From positions 1 to 12,352 of the forward strand of contig CALANW010000037.1 of the NCBI GenBank assembly GCA_937926145.1: 12,352 nt of DNA. Direction: 5' to 3'. The DNA is from an uncultured Ruminococcus sp. (GTDB lineage Bacteria; Bacillota; Clostridia; Oscillospirales; Ruminococcaceae). The notes beneath the pieces are model-generated. The model was given only the letters and a program-made list of their open reading frames with translations. It was not told the DNA's origin and did not search any database. Positions 6,439-12,352 of the stretch are shown piece by piece. Each line of letters begins with the position of its first letter. Positions within the stretch are counted from its first letter, which is position 1. Position numbers and translations under genes: made by a program.

Positions 6439-7443
6439 TTATTTATAAAGTGAAACGTTTTGAAAACCGTCAAGAAGTTTATCAAGATACTTAAATGAAA
6501 GCTGTGCTCCCTTTGCTACACAGGAAAGCGGATCGTCTGCAACGATGCATGGTACTTTTATTTCACTTGAAATTAGTTTGTCAAGACCATTTATAAGTGC
6601 GCCGCCACCTGTAAGATAAATTCCGTTTTTGTAAATATCTCCGACAAGCTCAGGAGGAGTGTTTTCAAATACAGATTTAATGTTTGCGACGATCTCATTT
6701 ATGCTGTCAATGATCGCTTCGTAAATATCATAATCGGATATCTGAATACATTCGGGAAGTCCCCTGATAAGATGTCTGCCCTTTACAACTATCGTTTTGC
6801 TTCCGTCTGGATCGAAAACATTTGCAGCGGATATCTTTGCCATTTCGGCTGTTTTCTCGCCAATGAGAACACGATAGCGGTTGCTGATGTATTTTACAAT
6901 TTCCTTGTCGAATTTGTTTCCTGCGACTTTTATCGATGCTTTTGCAACAATTCCGTTAAGAGAGATTATCGCTATATCAGTCGTTCCTCCGCCGATGTCA
7001 ACGACCATATTTCCATTTGGTGCTGAAATGTCAACTCCTGCACCAAGAAGTGCTGCGATCGGCTCTTCGAGTAGATATACTTTCTTCGCTCCTGCAACTT
7101 TGGCAGCTTCAACAACTGCCCTGCTCTCAACATCTGTTATTGAAGACGGAACACACATTACGATGTTAGGCATAAGGAGTTTTTGTCCCGTTATTTTTTC
7201 AATAAACGCAGTTACCATATATTCTGTCATTTTATGGTCAGAGATAACGCCGTCAGAAAGCGGCTGAACAACGAGAATGTGTTCGGGCGCTTTGCCGAGC
7301 ATTTTATATGCTTCCGTACCTACTGCAATAACCTTTTCCGTCTTCGTGTTGAAAGCAACGATAGAAGCCTCATTGAGTACAATACCGCTGTTTCCCATTG
7401 TAATAATAACATTTGCAGTTCCTAAATCAATTCCAATATCCAT
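6439..7443 (-). CDS. MreB/Mbl-family actin-like cell-shape protein
   Basis: A bacterial actin homologue that polymerises on ATP at the membrane and directs side-wall peptidoglycan synthesis. At 334 aa it is full length. Phosphate-1 motif DLGTAN is at 6-11, phosphate-2 DIGGGTTD at 149-156, and the adenosine motif GIYLTGGGA at 274-282. Glu127 in LLEEPIAA fits the catalytic Glu. QKLLMP (87-92) occupies the place of the hydrophobic membrane-insertion loop. CVPSSITDVESRAV (97-110) is classic MreB. The start follows AAAGGA (+ strand 7454-7459). It lies 36 bp downstream of comF as the apparent last gene of the recD2 operon, without mreC or mreD beside it. Which paralogue (MreB, Mbl or MreBH) cannot be told without a tree. 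Confidence 0.9.
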   Translation of the reverse strand: MDIGIDLGTANVIITMGNSGIVLNEASIVAFNTKTEKVIAVGTEAYKMLGKAPEHILVVQPLSDGVISDHKMTEYMVTAFIEKITGQKLLMPNIVMCVPSSITDVESRAVVEAAKVAGAKKVYLLEEPIAALLGAGVDISAPNGNMVVDIGGGTTDIAIISLNGIVAKASIKVAGNKFDKEIVKYISNRYRVLIGEKTAEMAKISAANVFDPDGSKTIVVKGRHLIRGLPECIQISDYDIYEAIIDSINEIVANIKSVFENTPPELVGDIYKNGIYLTGGGALINGLDKLISSEIKVPCIVADDPLSCVAKGAQLSFKYLDKLLDGFQNVSLYK

Positions 7444-7479
7444 TATATGTCATTCCTTTCGCAATCATAGTATTCTTAA

Positions 7480-8181
7480 TTAGATAGTTGAAGCGGCAAC
7501 CGCTGCGATTATCTCTTTTGCACCCATTTCAAGAAGAATTTCGGCGCAGGAGTTTATCGTTGAACCGGTAGTCATAACATCATCAACGATTATAATTGTT
7601 TTGCCTTTGATATCTATGTTTTTGCCCGCTGAATACAAGTGTGCGGCATTAGTTTTCCTGCGAGATGCGGATAGCTTATGCTGAGCAACAAAAGAAATGC
7701 TTTTTGTAAGTGCATTCCCGTAAATAGGTATGTTTAGCTGATGCCCTAACGCGTCGGCAAGAACTTCCGCTTGGTTAAATCCGCGTTTGCGAAGCTTCGT
7801 TTTGGACATCGGAACGGGAACTATGCAGTCAGCTTTGAATTCATAAGAATCCGTTTCGATATCAGACTTTATTTTTTCGGCGAATAGCCTTGGAAAAACA
7901 TCATTCTTAGTGTTCTTCAGATAAACAACTCCGCCTTTTGCACTGTCCAAATAGTAAAACGCAGCATAACATCGTGAAAAGAGGTTTTTATTTCTGTGAC
8001 ATATACAACTGCTTGATATATTACCGCAGCCGCGGCAGAATTCTTCACCTGTGTACGGAAGTTCTTCAAAACAGCCTTGACAGTATTCGTATTTCCAGTT
8101 GATGACCTCTCCGCAGAGCGGACATCGGTTCGGAAATATCAGATCAAGAGTAAATGCCTTGACATTTTTGATATCAAACAC
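7480..8181 (-). CDS. comF: ComF-family phosphoribosyltransferase-like competence protein
   Basis: ComF proteins are needed for DNA uptake or later DNA handling in competent bacteria; their biochemical role is unsettled. The 233-aa protein begins with a Cys-rich zinc-binding region (CPLCG, CQGC, CRGC, then a CIC; about residues 20-63). It ends in a PRTase domain with VPVPMSKTKLRKRGFNQA and the PRPP-binding motif IIIVDDVMTTGSTI. The reading frame extends upstream to 8250, but that part lies inside recD2. AAGGAGA (+ strand 8191-8197) points to GTG at 8181, or possibly TTG at 8184. GTG overlaps the recD2 stop by 8 bp, so translation is probably coupled. Confidence 0.9.
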   Translation of the reverse strand: MFDIKNVKAFTLDLIFPNRCPLCGEVINWKYEYCQGCFEELPYTGEEFCRGCGNISSSCICHRNKNLFSRCYAAFYYLDSAKGGVVYLKNTKNDVFPRLFAEKIKSDIETDSYEFKADCIVPVPMSKTKLRKRGFNQAEVLADALGHQLNIPIYGNALTKSISFVAQHKLSASRRKTNAAHLYSAGKNIDIKGKTIIIVDDVMTTGSTINSCAEILLEMGAKEIIAAVAASTI

Positions 8182-10393
8182 CAAAATCCATCTCCTTGTC
8201 AAGCATTTCGCGCAAACAGCTATAGCGCATTGTACGTCTGTTGTTTGCAATCATAAATTCGACCGTTCGTTTTGAACCAACGATTATAAGCATCTTTTTT
8301 GCTCTTGTAACTGCAGTATAAAGAAGATTTCGGAAATACAGTTTTTCAAAATTTCCAAGCAGCGGCAGTATGACTGCATTAAATTCACTGCCCTGGCTTT
8401 TATGTACAGTCACAGCATAAGCAAGTTCAAGCTGGTCGAGCATTTCAGTCGAGTATGAAACTATTCTTCCGTCAAAATCGATTACTAATTTTAATTCACG
8501 CTTGGATATTTTTACAATAGTGCCGATATCTCCGTTAAAGATGCCGGAGCCGTTTTCACTGCCTTTTTTCCATATTATATCGTAATTATTTTTTATCTGC
8601 ATTACTTTATCGTGTTCGCGGAAGGTGTAGTTCATACCTTTTATCTCATTTTTGCCGCGTTCAGGTGGATTTATAGCAAATTGTAATGCGTTATTCAGTT
8701 CAACTACGCCAAGAACACCTTTTCGCGACGGGCAAAGCACCTGAATATCATCGGTCGGTGAATAATTATAAGCTTTCGGAAGACGTTCCGTGCAAAGCTG
8801 CACGACCGTTTCGGCTGCTTCCTGATAATCAAGCTTTTGTATAAAGAAAAAGTCATTGTCAGTTCGTGTAAGGTCGATGTTTTCGCCTTTAACGATGCGG
8901 TGAGCATTCATAACGATAGCGCTTTGCTGTGCCTGACGGAAAATTTCGTTGAGCTGTACAACGGAAAGAACACCGCTTTCGATCATATCTTTGAGCAGAT
9001 TTCCTGCACCGACAGACGGTAACTGGTCGCAGTCACCTACCATAATAAGCCTGCATGAAAGCTTTAGCGCGCGGAGCAGAGATTCAAACAAAAGGCAGTC
9101 CACCATTGACATTTCATCGATTATCATAACATCGCAGGCAAGCGGCTCTGTTTCGTTATGTTTGAAACGAAGCTTGCCCGAATTATCGAATGAAACTTCC
9201 AAAAGACGGTGTATCGTTTTTGCTTCATAGCCAGTAAGGTCAGAAATTCGCTTTGCGGCTTTTCCCGTTGGCGCAGCGATCTGGACTTTCATTCCACGCT
9301 GTTCATACAGCGAGATTATAGCTTTGAGAGTTGTGGTTTTTCCCGTTCCCGGTCCCCCCGTCAGGACAATGAAGCCTTTGGAAAGTGCAAGTGAAATTGC
9401 TTTTTTCTGCTGATCGGCATAAACGATATTTTTGGATTTTTCCTCAAGCTCTATCATCTTGGAATAATCATATTCCGTATCTTTCATAAATGAATTGAGG
9501 ACATTCAGCCTGCCTGCAATATAAGTTTCGGCGTTGTAATATTCATATATATATATATAATCGCGGTTCTGCCTGCGGCTGGTGTATAAAGCAAGGCGGT
9601 TTTCATCGATTTCCTCATCAATAACTTTATCGATAAGCTCTTCTGTGACGTTGAGGTATTTGGCGGTCGTTTCAACAAGGTGCTGGTACGGCAGACAAGT
9701 GTGCCCGAGATATGTATTCTCGGTAAGGATATAGAACATTCCTGCTTTTACTCTGCCCTCGCTGTCGGACGGTATTTTCATTTCCTCGGCAATTTTTTCT
9801 GCCTTGACGAAATCAAGTTCTATCCCCTGTTCACAAAGCACATAAGGGTTTTCCTTTATAACATCGACAGCATATTGTCCCCACCTTTTCCAAGCTTTTA
9901 CAGCAAATGACGGGCTTATGCCATATTGTGACAGAAAGATCATAAGGGTTCTTATGCCGTAAATTCGTTTGAATTCAATAGCCGCTTCCTCGGCTTTCTG
10001 CGGAGTGAAGCCTTTTACTTCTTTAAGCCGTTCGGGGTCATTTTCAAAAATATCAAGGGTGTCATCGCCGAATTTTTCAACTATTCTCTTTGCGAGTGTA
10101 GGACCAATGCCTTTTATTACGCCCGATGAAAGATATTTTAGTATCGCCGCGGAAGTTTCGGGAAGCTTTCTTTCGCAAATTTCGGCGCTGAACTGTGTTC
10201 CATAGCGTGGGTGATTCACATATTTTCCCGTAACGGAAAGAAGCTCGCCCTCTTCGACGTTTCCAAGTTCGCCGGTGACAACGATATCGCCGTCGTTGGT
10301 CGAAAGACCTACAACAGCATATCCGTTTGACGGATTTGAAAAAAGTATCTGATCGACAGAACCCTCTATTATTATACCCTGGTTTACGTCCAT
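8174..10393 (-). CDS. recD2: RecD2-type ATP-dependent DNA helicase
   Basis: A superfamily 1B 5'-3' DNA helicase of the RecD2 class, found in bacteria independently of RecBC and linked to DNA repair and replication-fork upkeep. From the ATG at 10393 it is 739 aa. The long N-terminal region includes a helix-hairpin-helix-like segment (VIKGIGPTLAKRIVEKFG, about 92-109). Helicase motifs: Walker A GGPGTGKTT (346-354), Walker B IIDEMSMVD (424-432), motif III GDCDQLPSVG (453-462), LNEIFRQ, then AVTVHKSQGSEF (660-671) and YTAVTRAKK (692-700). The frame continues to 10459, but a good promoter covers that stretch, so the inner ATG is taken. Its ribosome-binding site is weak. First gene of an operon with comF and the mreB-like gene. 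Confidence 0.95.
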   Translation of the reverse strand: MDVNQGIIIEGSVDQILFSNPSNGYAVVGLSTNDGDIVVTGELGNVEEGELLSVTGKYVNHPRYGTQFSAEICERKLPETSAAILKYLSSGVIKGIGPTLAKRIVEKFGDDTLDIFENDPERLKEVKGFTPQKAEEAAIEFKRIYGIRTLMIFLSQYGISPSFAVKAWKRWGQYAVDVIKENPYVLCEQGIELDFVKAEKIAEEMKIPSDSEGRVKAGMFYILTENTYLGHTCLPYQHLVETTAKYLNVTEELIDKVIDEEIDENRLALYTSRRQNRDYIYIYEYYNAETYIAGRLNVLNSFMKDTEYDYSKMIELEEKSKNIVYADQQKKAISLALSKGFIVLTGGPGTGKTTTLKAIISLYEQRGMKVQIAAPTGKAAKRISDLTGYEAKTIHRLLEVSFDNSGKLRFKHNETEPLACDVMIIDEMSMVDCLLFESLLRALKLSCRLIMVGDCDQLPSVGAGNLLKDMIESGVLSVVQLNEIFRQAQQSAIVMNAHRIVKGENIDLTRTDNDFFFIQKLDYQEAAETVVQLCTERLPKAYNYSPTDDIQVLCPSRKGVLGVVELNNALQFAINPPERGKNEIKGMNYTFREHDKVMQIKNNYDIIWKKGSENGSGIFNGDIGTIVKISKRELKLVIDFDGRIVSYSTEMLDQLELAYAVTVHKSQGSEFNAVILPLLGNFEKLYFRNLLYTAVTRAKKMLIIVGSKRTVEFMIANNRRTMRYSCLREMLDKEMDFGV
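9545..9559. repeat. (AT)7 dinucleotide tract inside recD2
   Basis: Seven and a half AT units (9545-9559) in the recD2 coding strand, translated as the run YIYIYEYYN. The frame is intact here. Dinucleotide tracts can slip, but 7 units is modest. Confidence 0.85.
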
Positions 10394-10430
10394 TGTGTAA
10401 AACACCCAATCATTAACAAATATATGTTTT

Positions 10431-10459
10431 ATTATATCACATTTCAATATATTTTGCAA
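10431..10459 (-). promoter_or_regulatory. Promoter of the recD2-comF-mreB operon
   Basis: On the - strand, TTGCAA (10454-10459), a 17-nt spacer and TATAAT (10431-10436), with TGA just before the -10. Transcription would start near 10424, which excludes upstream start codons of the frame and supports the ATG at 10393. It lies just beyond the terminator of the comEA-like gene. Confidence 0.8.
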
Positions 10460-10470
10460 TATTTAAGCCT

Positions 10471-10507
10471 CAAAAAATAAGACCGCTGTCTTACACAGTG
10501 ATCTTAT
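10471..10507 (-). terminator. Terminator overlapping the comEA-like stop codon
   Basis: On the - strand a 13-bp imperfect stem (10495-10507 with 10477-10489; one A-C mismatch, one G-U) with a 5-nt loop is followed by TTTTTT. The stop TAA (10491-10493) of the comEA-like gene falls in the loop, so the 5' arm is coding sequence. Confidence 0.75.
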
Positions 10508-11003
10508 CCTTTATATTATCAAATTTTTTGTCGCCGATACCCTTGACGTTTTTTATATCCTCTATTGAATTAAAACCTATCGTTTGAGCATATTCAACTA
10601 TCCGTGCGGCAATCACATCGCCAATGCCGTTCAGCTGCTTTAATTCTTCTGCCGTTGCGGTATTTATGTTGATAAGCTCGTTTTGTTCGGCTGTTTGGCT
10701 TGTTTCTGAAATTTCGGATGAGTAAGTTTGCTGTTCAGCTGGGATTGTTTCCGTGTGTTCGGATATTTGCGAGGTACTTTCCGGAGCCGATACTGTTGTA
10801 ATTGTTTGAGTTTCGGAAGACTGCGCTGTTTCTTCAGTTTGCGCAGTTTCTTCCCACATACTGTCGAGTGGTATCTGCGTTACTGCCTCGGAATAGCCGA
10901 TGATCGGTTCTGCAAGCTTTTCCGAATCATACAGCGATATTACGAGTACAAATGCCAATACGGATACGATCGCCGCGGCAGATTTTATAAAAGATCTCTT
11001 CAC
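10491..11003 (-). CDS. ComEA-like membrane-anchored helix-hairpin-helix DNA-binding protein
   Basis: A 170-aa protein, probably exported and anchored by an N-terminal hydrophobic helix (about 8-25). A long low-complexity Ser/Thr/Glu/Gln-rich segment (about 51-107) is followed by a C-terminal pair of helix-hairpin-helix motifs: ININTATAEELKQLNGIG (111-128) and FNSIEDIKNVKGIG (144-157). The C-terminal half is the ComEA DNA-binding domain, which in competent Firmicutes captures double-stranded DNA outside the membrane. Standard ComEA also has an SLBB domain between anchor and HhH; here a flexible linker replaces it. The start is GTG with GGTGAT upstream; the nearby ATG is out of frame. It has its own promoter and terminator. 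No comEB or comEC is adjacent. Confidence 0.82.
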   Translation of the reverse strand: MKRSFIKSAAAIVSVLAFVLVISLYDSEKLAEPIIGYSEAVTQIPLDSMWEETAQTEETAQSSETQTITTVSAPESTSQISEHTETIPAEQQTYSSEISETSQTAEQNELININTATAEELKQLNGIGDVIAARIVEYAQTIGFNSIEDIKNVKGIGDKKFDNIKDKITV

Positions 11004-11035
11004 AACATATCACCGCTTTTACTTTTTATGATTAC

Positions 11036-11064
11036 ATTTTACAACATTATTCGACAATTTGCAA
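11036..11064 (-). promoter_or_regulatory. Promoter of the comEA-like gene
   Basis: On the - strand TTGCAA (11059-11064), a 17-nt spacer and TAAAAT (11036-11041), about 33 bp upstream of the GTG start. It uses the same TTGCAA -35 hexamer as the recD2 promoter and lies just past the cotJ terminator. Confidence 0.7.
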
Positions 11065-11080
11065 GTGGATATTTGATTTA

Positions 11081-11116
11081 AAATAAAAAACTGCATGACA
11101 AGTTAATGCCATGCAG
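11081..11116 (-). terminator. Terminator of the cotJ operon
   Basis: On the - strand a 10-bp stem CTGCATGGCA / TGTCATGCAG (11107-11116 with 11091-11100, one G-U pair), a 6-nt loop, then TTTTTTATTT. It lies 9 bp past the cotJC stop. Confidence 0.9.
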
Positions 11117-11125
11117 AAAATAAAA

Positions 11126-11737
11126 TTATTTTTTTGAATGAATTTTATCAAAGGCAGGGTTAAATGCATAAAAGTTTTTGGAATTCAGGTTATCCTGCGT
11201 TATTCTTAAACTTTCACCAAAACGCTGGAAATGAACAAGTTCACGCTGTCTTAAGAAACGTATTGGGTCTTTTACATCGTTATCATCGGCAAGTCGGAGA
11301 ATGTTATCATACGTCAAACGTGCTTTTTGCTCAGCTGCAAGGTCTTCCGTAAGATCTGCGATAACATCACCCGTTGCCTGAAATGTAGTTGCCGAAAATG
11401 GTGTTCCCGATGCAGCAATAGGATATATTCCCGTTGTGTGGTCAACGAAATATTTATCAAATCCGCTTTCCTTTATCTGGGCTGGCGTAAGGTTTCTTGT
11501 AAGCTGATAAACGATAGCAGAAACGATCTCCATGTGACCGAGTTCCTCTGTGCCGATATCGGTCAAAGTTGCTTTGACTTTACTGTATGGCATAGAATAT
11601 CGCTGTGAAAGATAACGCATTGCTGCACCTGTTTCACCGTCTGGACCTCCAAGCTGTGTTATAATAAGCTGTGCAAGTTTGGGATTGGGATTTTTGATAT
11701 TTACCGGGTATTGCAGTTTCTTTTCATAAGCCCACAT
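11126..11737 (-). CDS. cotJC: CotJC spore-coat protein, manganese-catalase family
   Basis: A 203-aa four-helix-bundle protein of the manganese (non-haem) catalase family, deposited in the inner coat of the spore in Bacillus and common in spore-forming Clostridia. The dimanganese ligands can be placed: Glu35 (GPDGETGAA), Glu65 and His68 (GTEELGH), Glu136 (AAEQKAR) and His169, with Glu166 beside it (RELVHF). The 33-residue gap between Glu136 and His169 equals that between Glu148 and His181 of the Lactobacillus plantarum enzyme. The second-sphere Arg next to the bridging Glu is Ala135 here. The start follows AAAGGAG and overlaps the cotJB stop by one base (TGATG). Last gene of the cotJ operon. 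Confidence 0.95.
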   Translation of the reverse strand: MWAYEKKLQYPVNIKNPNPKLAQLIITQLGGPDGETGAAMRYLSQRYSMPYSKVKATLTDIGTEELGHMEIVSAIVYQLTRNLTPAQIKESGFDKYFVDHTTGIYPIAASGTPFSATTFQATGDVIADLTEDLAAEQKARLTYDNILRLADDNDVKDPIRFLRQRELVHFQRFGESLRITQDNLNSKNFYAFNPAFDKIHSKK

Positions 11738-11991
11738 CAGTTAGCACTCCTTTCCCAAGGCCATGGGTCATCTGTCCAATAAAAATGTTCATCGGAGTCA
11801 TTTTGATGCGCCGTCAGCGGACCGTACTTTTTATTGTATGCCTCAACAGCTTTCTTTTTGCGTTCTTTTATCTCATTGAACTTTGCCAAAGCGTTTCTGT
11901 CGTTCGGGTGAGTATCAAGAAACAAATTTAAGTCATAAAGATAGAAGTCATACATCTGTATGACTTTTAAAAGATTACCTGCACACATCAT
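11737..11991 (-). CDS. cotJB: CotJB spore-coat protein
   Basis: A small coat protein of the CotJB family. It is needed with CotJA and CotJC for normal inner-coat assembly in Bacillus; its biochemical role is not known. From the ATG at 11991 it is 84 aa. The family block DFYLYDLNLFLDTHPNDRNA lies near the N terminus. A Lys-rich helix follows, then YGPLTAHQ and the Trp-rich tail WTDDPWPWE. The frame extends to 12009 through a GTG and an ATG, but GGAGGC (+ strand 11999-12004) sits 8 nt before the ATG at 11991 and gives the usual short N terminus. The start overlaps the end of cotJA by 17 bp. Confidence 0.93.
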   Translation of the reverse strand: MMCAGNLLKVIQMYDFYLYDLNLFLDTHPNDRNALAKFNEIKERKKKAVEAYNKKYGPLTAHQNDSDEHFYWTDDPWPWERSAN

Positions 11992-12166
11992 TGCAGTCGC
12001 CTCCATCACCTAAAAACGGAAAATAGAGCTCAGGAAAGACAGTTCCTTTTTCAAGAGCAATATTTTCAGGGTAGGTTTCATCATATTTTTGAAACGGAAC
12101 ATAGCACATTGCAAGCGGAGTATCTTCCGGGAACAAGCTTGTTTCATTTTTATAGTTTTTATCCAT
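11975..12166 (-). CDS. cotJA: CotJA spore-coat-associated protein
   Basis: A 63-aa protein with the CotJA pattern: a polar N terminus, LAMCYVPFQKYDETYPENIA in the middle, then LEKGTVFPELYFPF and a Gly/Cys tail. CotJA is the first gene of the cotJ operon and helps place CotJC in the spore coat. The open frame runs upstream to 12301, but that stretch is non-conserved and AT-rich. GAGGAG (within 12172-12178) lies 6 nt before the ATG at 12166, which gives the family length. In Bacillus the operon is made in the mother cell under sigma-E; the same is inferred here. Confidence 0.92.
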   Translation of the reverse strand: MDKNYKNETSLFPEDTPLAMCYVPFQKYDETYPENIALEKGTVFPELYFPFLGDGGDCNDVCR

Positions 12167-12209
12167 AGCAGCTCCTCTTTTCATTTTTAGTTTTATCACT
12201 TCCTTTTTC

Positions 12210-12217
12210 ATTATATG
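12210..12217 (-). promoter_or_regulatory. Possible cotJ promoter -10 element
   Basis: On the - strand CATATAAT resembles the sigma-E -10 consensus CATACAAT and also contains TATAAT. It is about 44 bp before the cotJA ATG. No convincing -35 of either type is present at the right distance, so the sigma factor is not settled. Confidence 0.35.
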
Positions 12218-12273
12218 AAATGAACAGCAAAATGACATAACAAAAATTACCTGCAAAAAAATATAATATTTTG

Positions 12274-12302
12274 TTGACAAGAGGACTCTATTGTTATACA
12301 AT
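12274..12302 (+). promoter_or_regulatory. Strong outward promoter at right edge
   Basis: TTGACA (12274-12279), a 17-nt spacer and TACAAT (12297-12302) on the + strand, divergent from cotJ. The sequence ends in GAGGA (12348-12352), a likely ribosome-binding site, so a + strand gene probably starts just past the window. Confidence 0.75.
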
Positions 12303-12303
12303 A
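12289..12303. promoter_or_regulatory. Palindrome over the -10 of the right-edge promoter
   Basis: TATTGT (12289-12294) and ACAATA (12298-12303) form a perfect inverted repeat with a TAT spacer, overlapping the -10 TACAAT. The placement suits a repressor operator, for example of a MarR-like regulator. The regulator is not identified. Confidence 0.5.
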
Positions 12304-12352
12304 AACATATATGACCATTTAAACCAATTATACCGCAAATACTTTATGAGGA

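Noticed and set aside
8182..8250. N-terminal extension of ComF
   Set aside because: It overlaps the RecD2 coding end in another frame and lies upstream of the clear ribosome-binding site; it adds nothing typical of ComF.
10394..10459. 22-residue N-terminal extension of RecD2
   Set aside because: The proposed promoter lies across this stretch, so it would not be fully transcribed.
10728..11081. Cys/Phe-rich + strand frame opposite the comEA-like gene
   Set aside because: It is a shadow of the Ser/Thr/Gln-rich linker codons, with no start signal.
12167..12301. 45-residue N-terminal extension of CotJA
   Set aside because: Family proteins start near MDKN here, a good ribosome-binding site precedes that ATG, and the extension is AT-rich leader DNA.
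1..12352. Mobile element, phage, CRISPR, tRNA or rRNA content
   Set aside because: No transposase or integrase, terminal repeats, spaced direct repeats or RNA-gene signatures were found on either strand by eye.

Overview
The window looks like chromosomal DNA of a low-GC, spore-forming Clostridia-type Firmicute, most likely near Ruminococcus/Oscillospiraceae. This rests on strong Shine-Dalgarno sequences, sigma-A-type promoters with extended -10 elements, a lysine (L-box) riboswitch, a cotJABC spore-coat cluster, and gene families typical of Clostridia. The placement is inferred; there is no rRNA or other taxonomic marker. No transposon, phage, CRISPR or tRNA sequence was seen.

Left part (1-3606, + strand): a strong promoter, a lysine riboswitch and an intrinsic terminator precede a four-gene operon: asd, a GNAT acetyltransferase, dapA and dapB. 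A second terminator closes it. These genes carry aspartyl phosphate-derived carbon through the first committed steps of diaminopimelate/lysine synthesis, and the leader should shut the operon off when lysine is plentiful. The GNAT gene is translationally coupled to asd and resembles spermidine/spermine (SSAT/thialysine) acetyltransferases, which is the most provocative detail here.

Middle (3638-6430): an MscS-type mechanosensitive channel on the - strand, a divergent promoter region, then a + strand pair encoding the gamma (OadG-like) and beta (OadB-like) subunits of a sodium-pumping decarboxylase. No alpha (carboxyltransferase) or biotin-carrier gene lies beside them. A long bidirectional terminator separates them from the next - strand operon.

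Right part (6439-12166, all - strand, read right to left): cotJA-cotJB-cotJC with overlapping ends and a terminator; a membrane-anchored ComEA-like helix-hairpin-helix protein with its own promoter and terminator; then recD2, comF and an mreB-like gene in one apparent operon behind a TTGCAA-17-TATAAT promoter. The ComEA-like, RecD2 and ComF proteins suggest DNA uptake and processing. At the extreme right a strong promoter points out of the window, with a palindrome over its -10 element.

Several natural starts differ from the longest reading frames: MscS (4543), RecD2 (10393), ComF (GTG at 8181), CotJB (11991) and CotJA (12166). These were chosen from ribosome-binding sites, promoter position and family length. 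No clearly new multi-gene system is evident. The best leads are the acetyltransferase in the lysine operon, the orphan sodium-pump pair and the recD2-comF-mreB operon.
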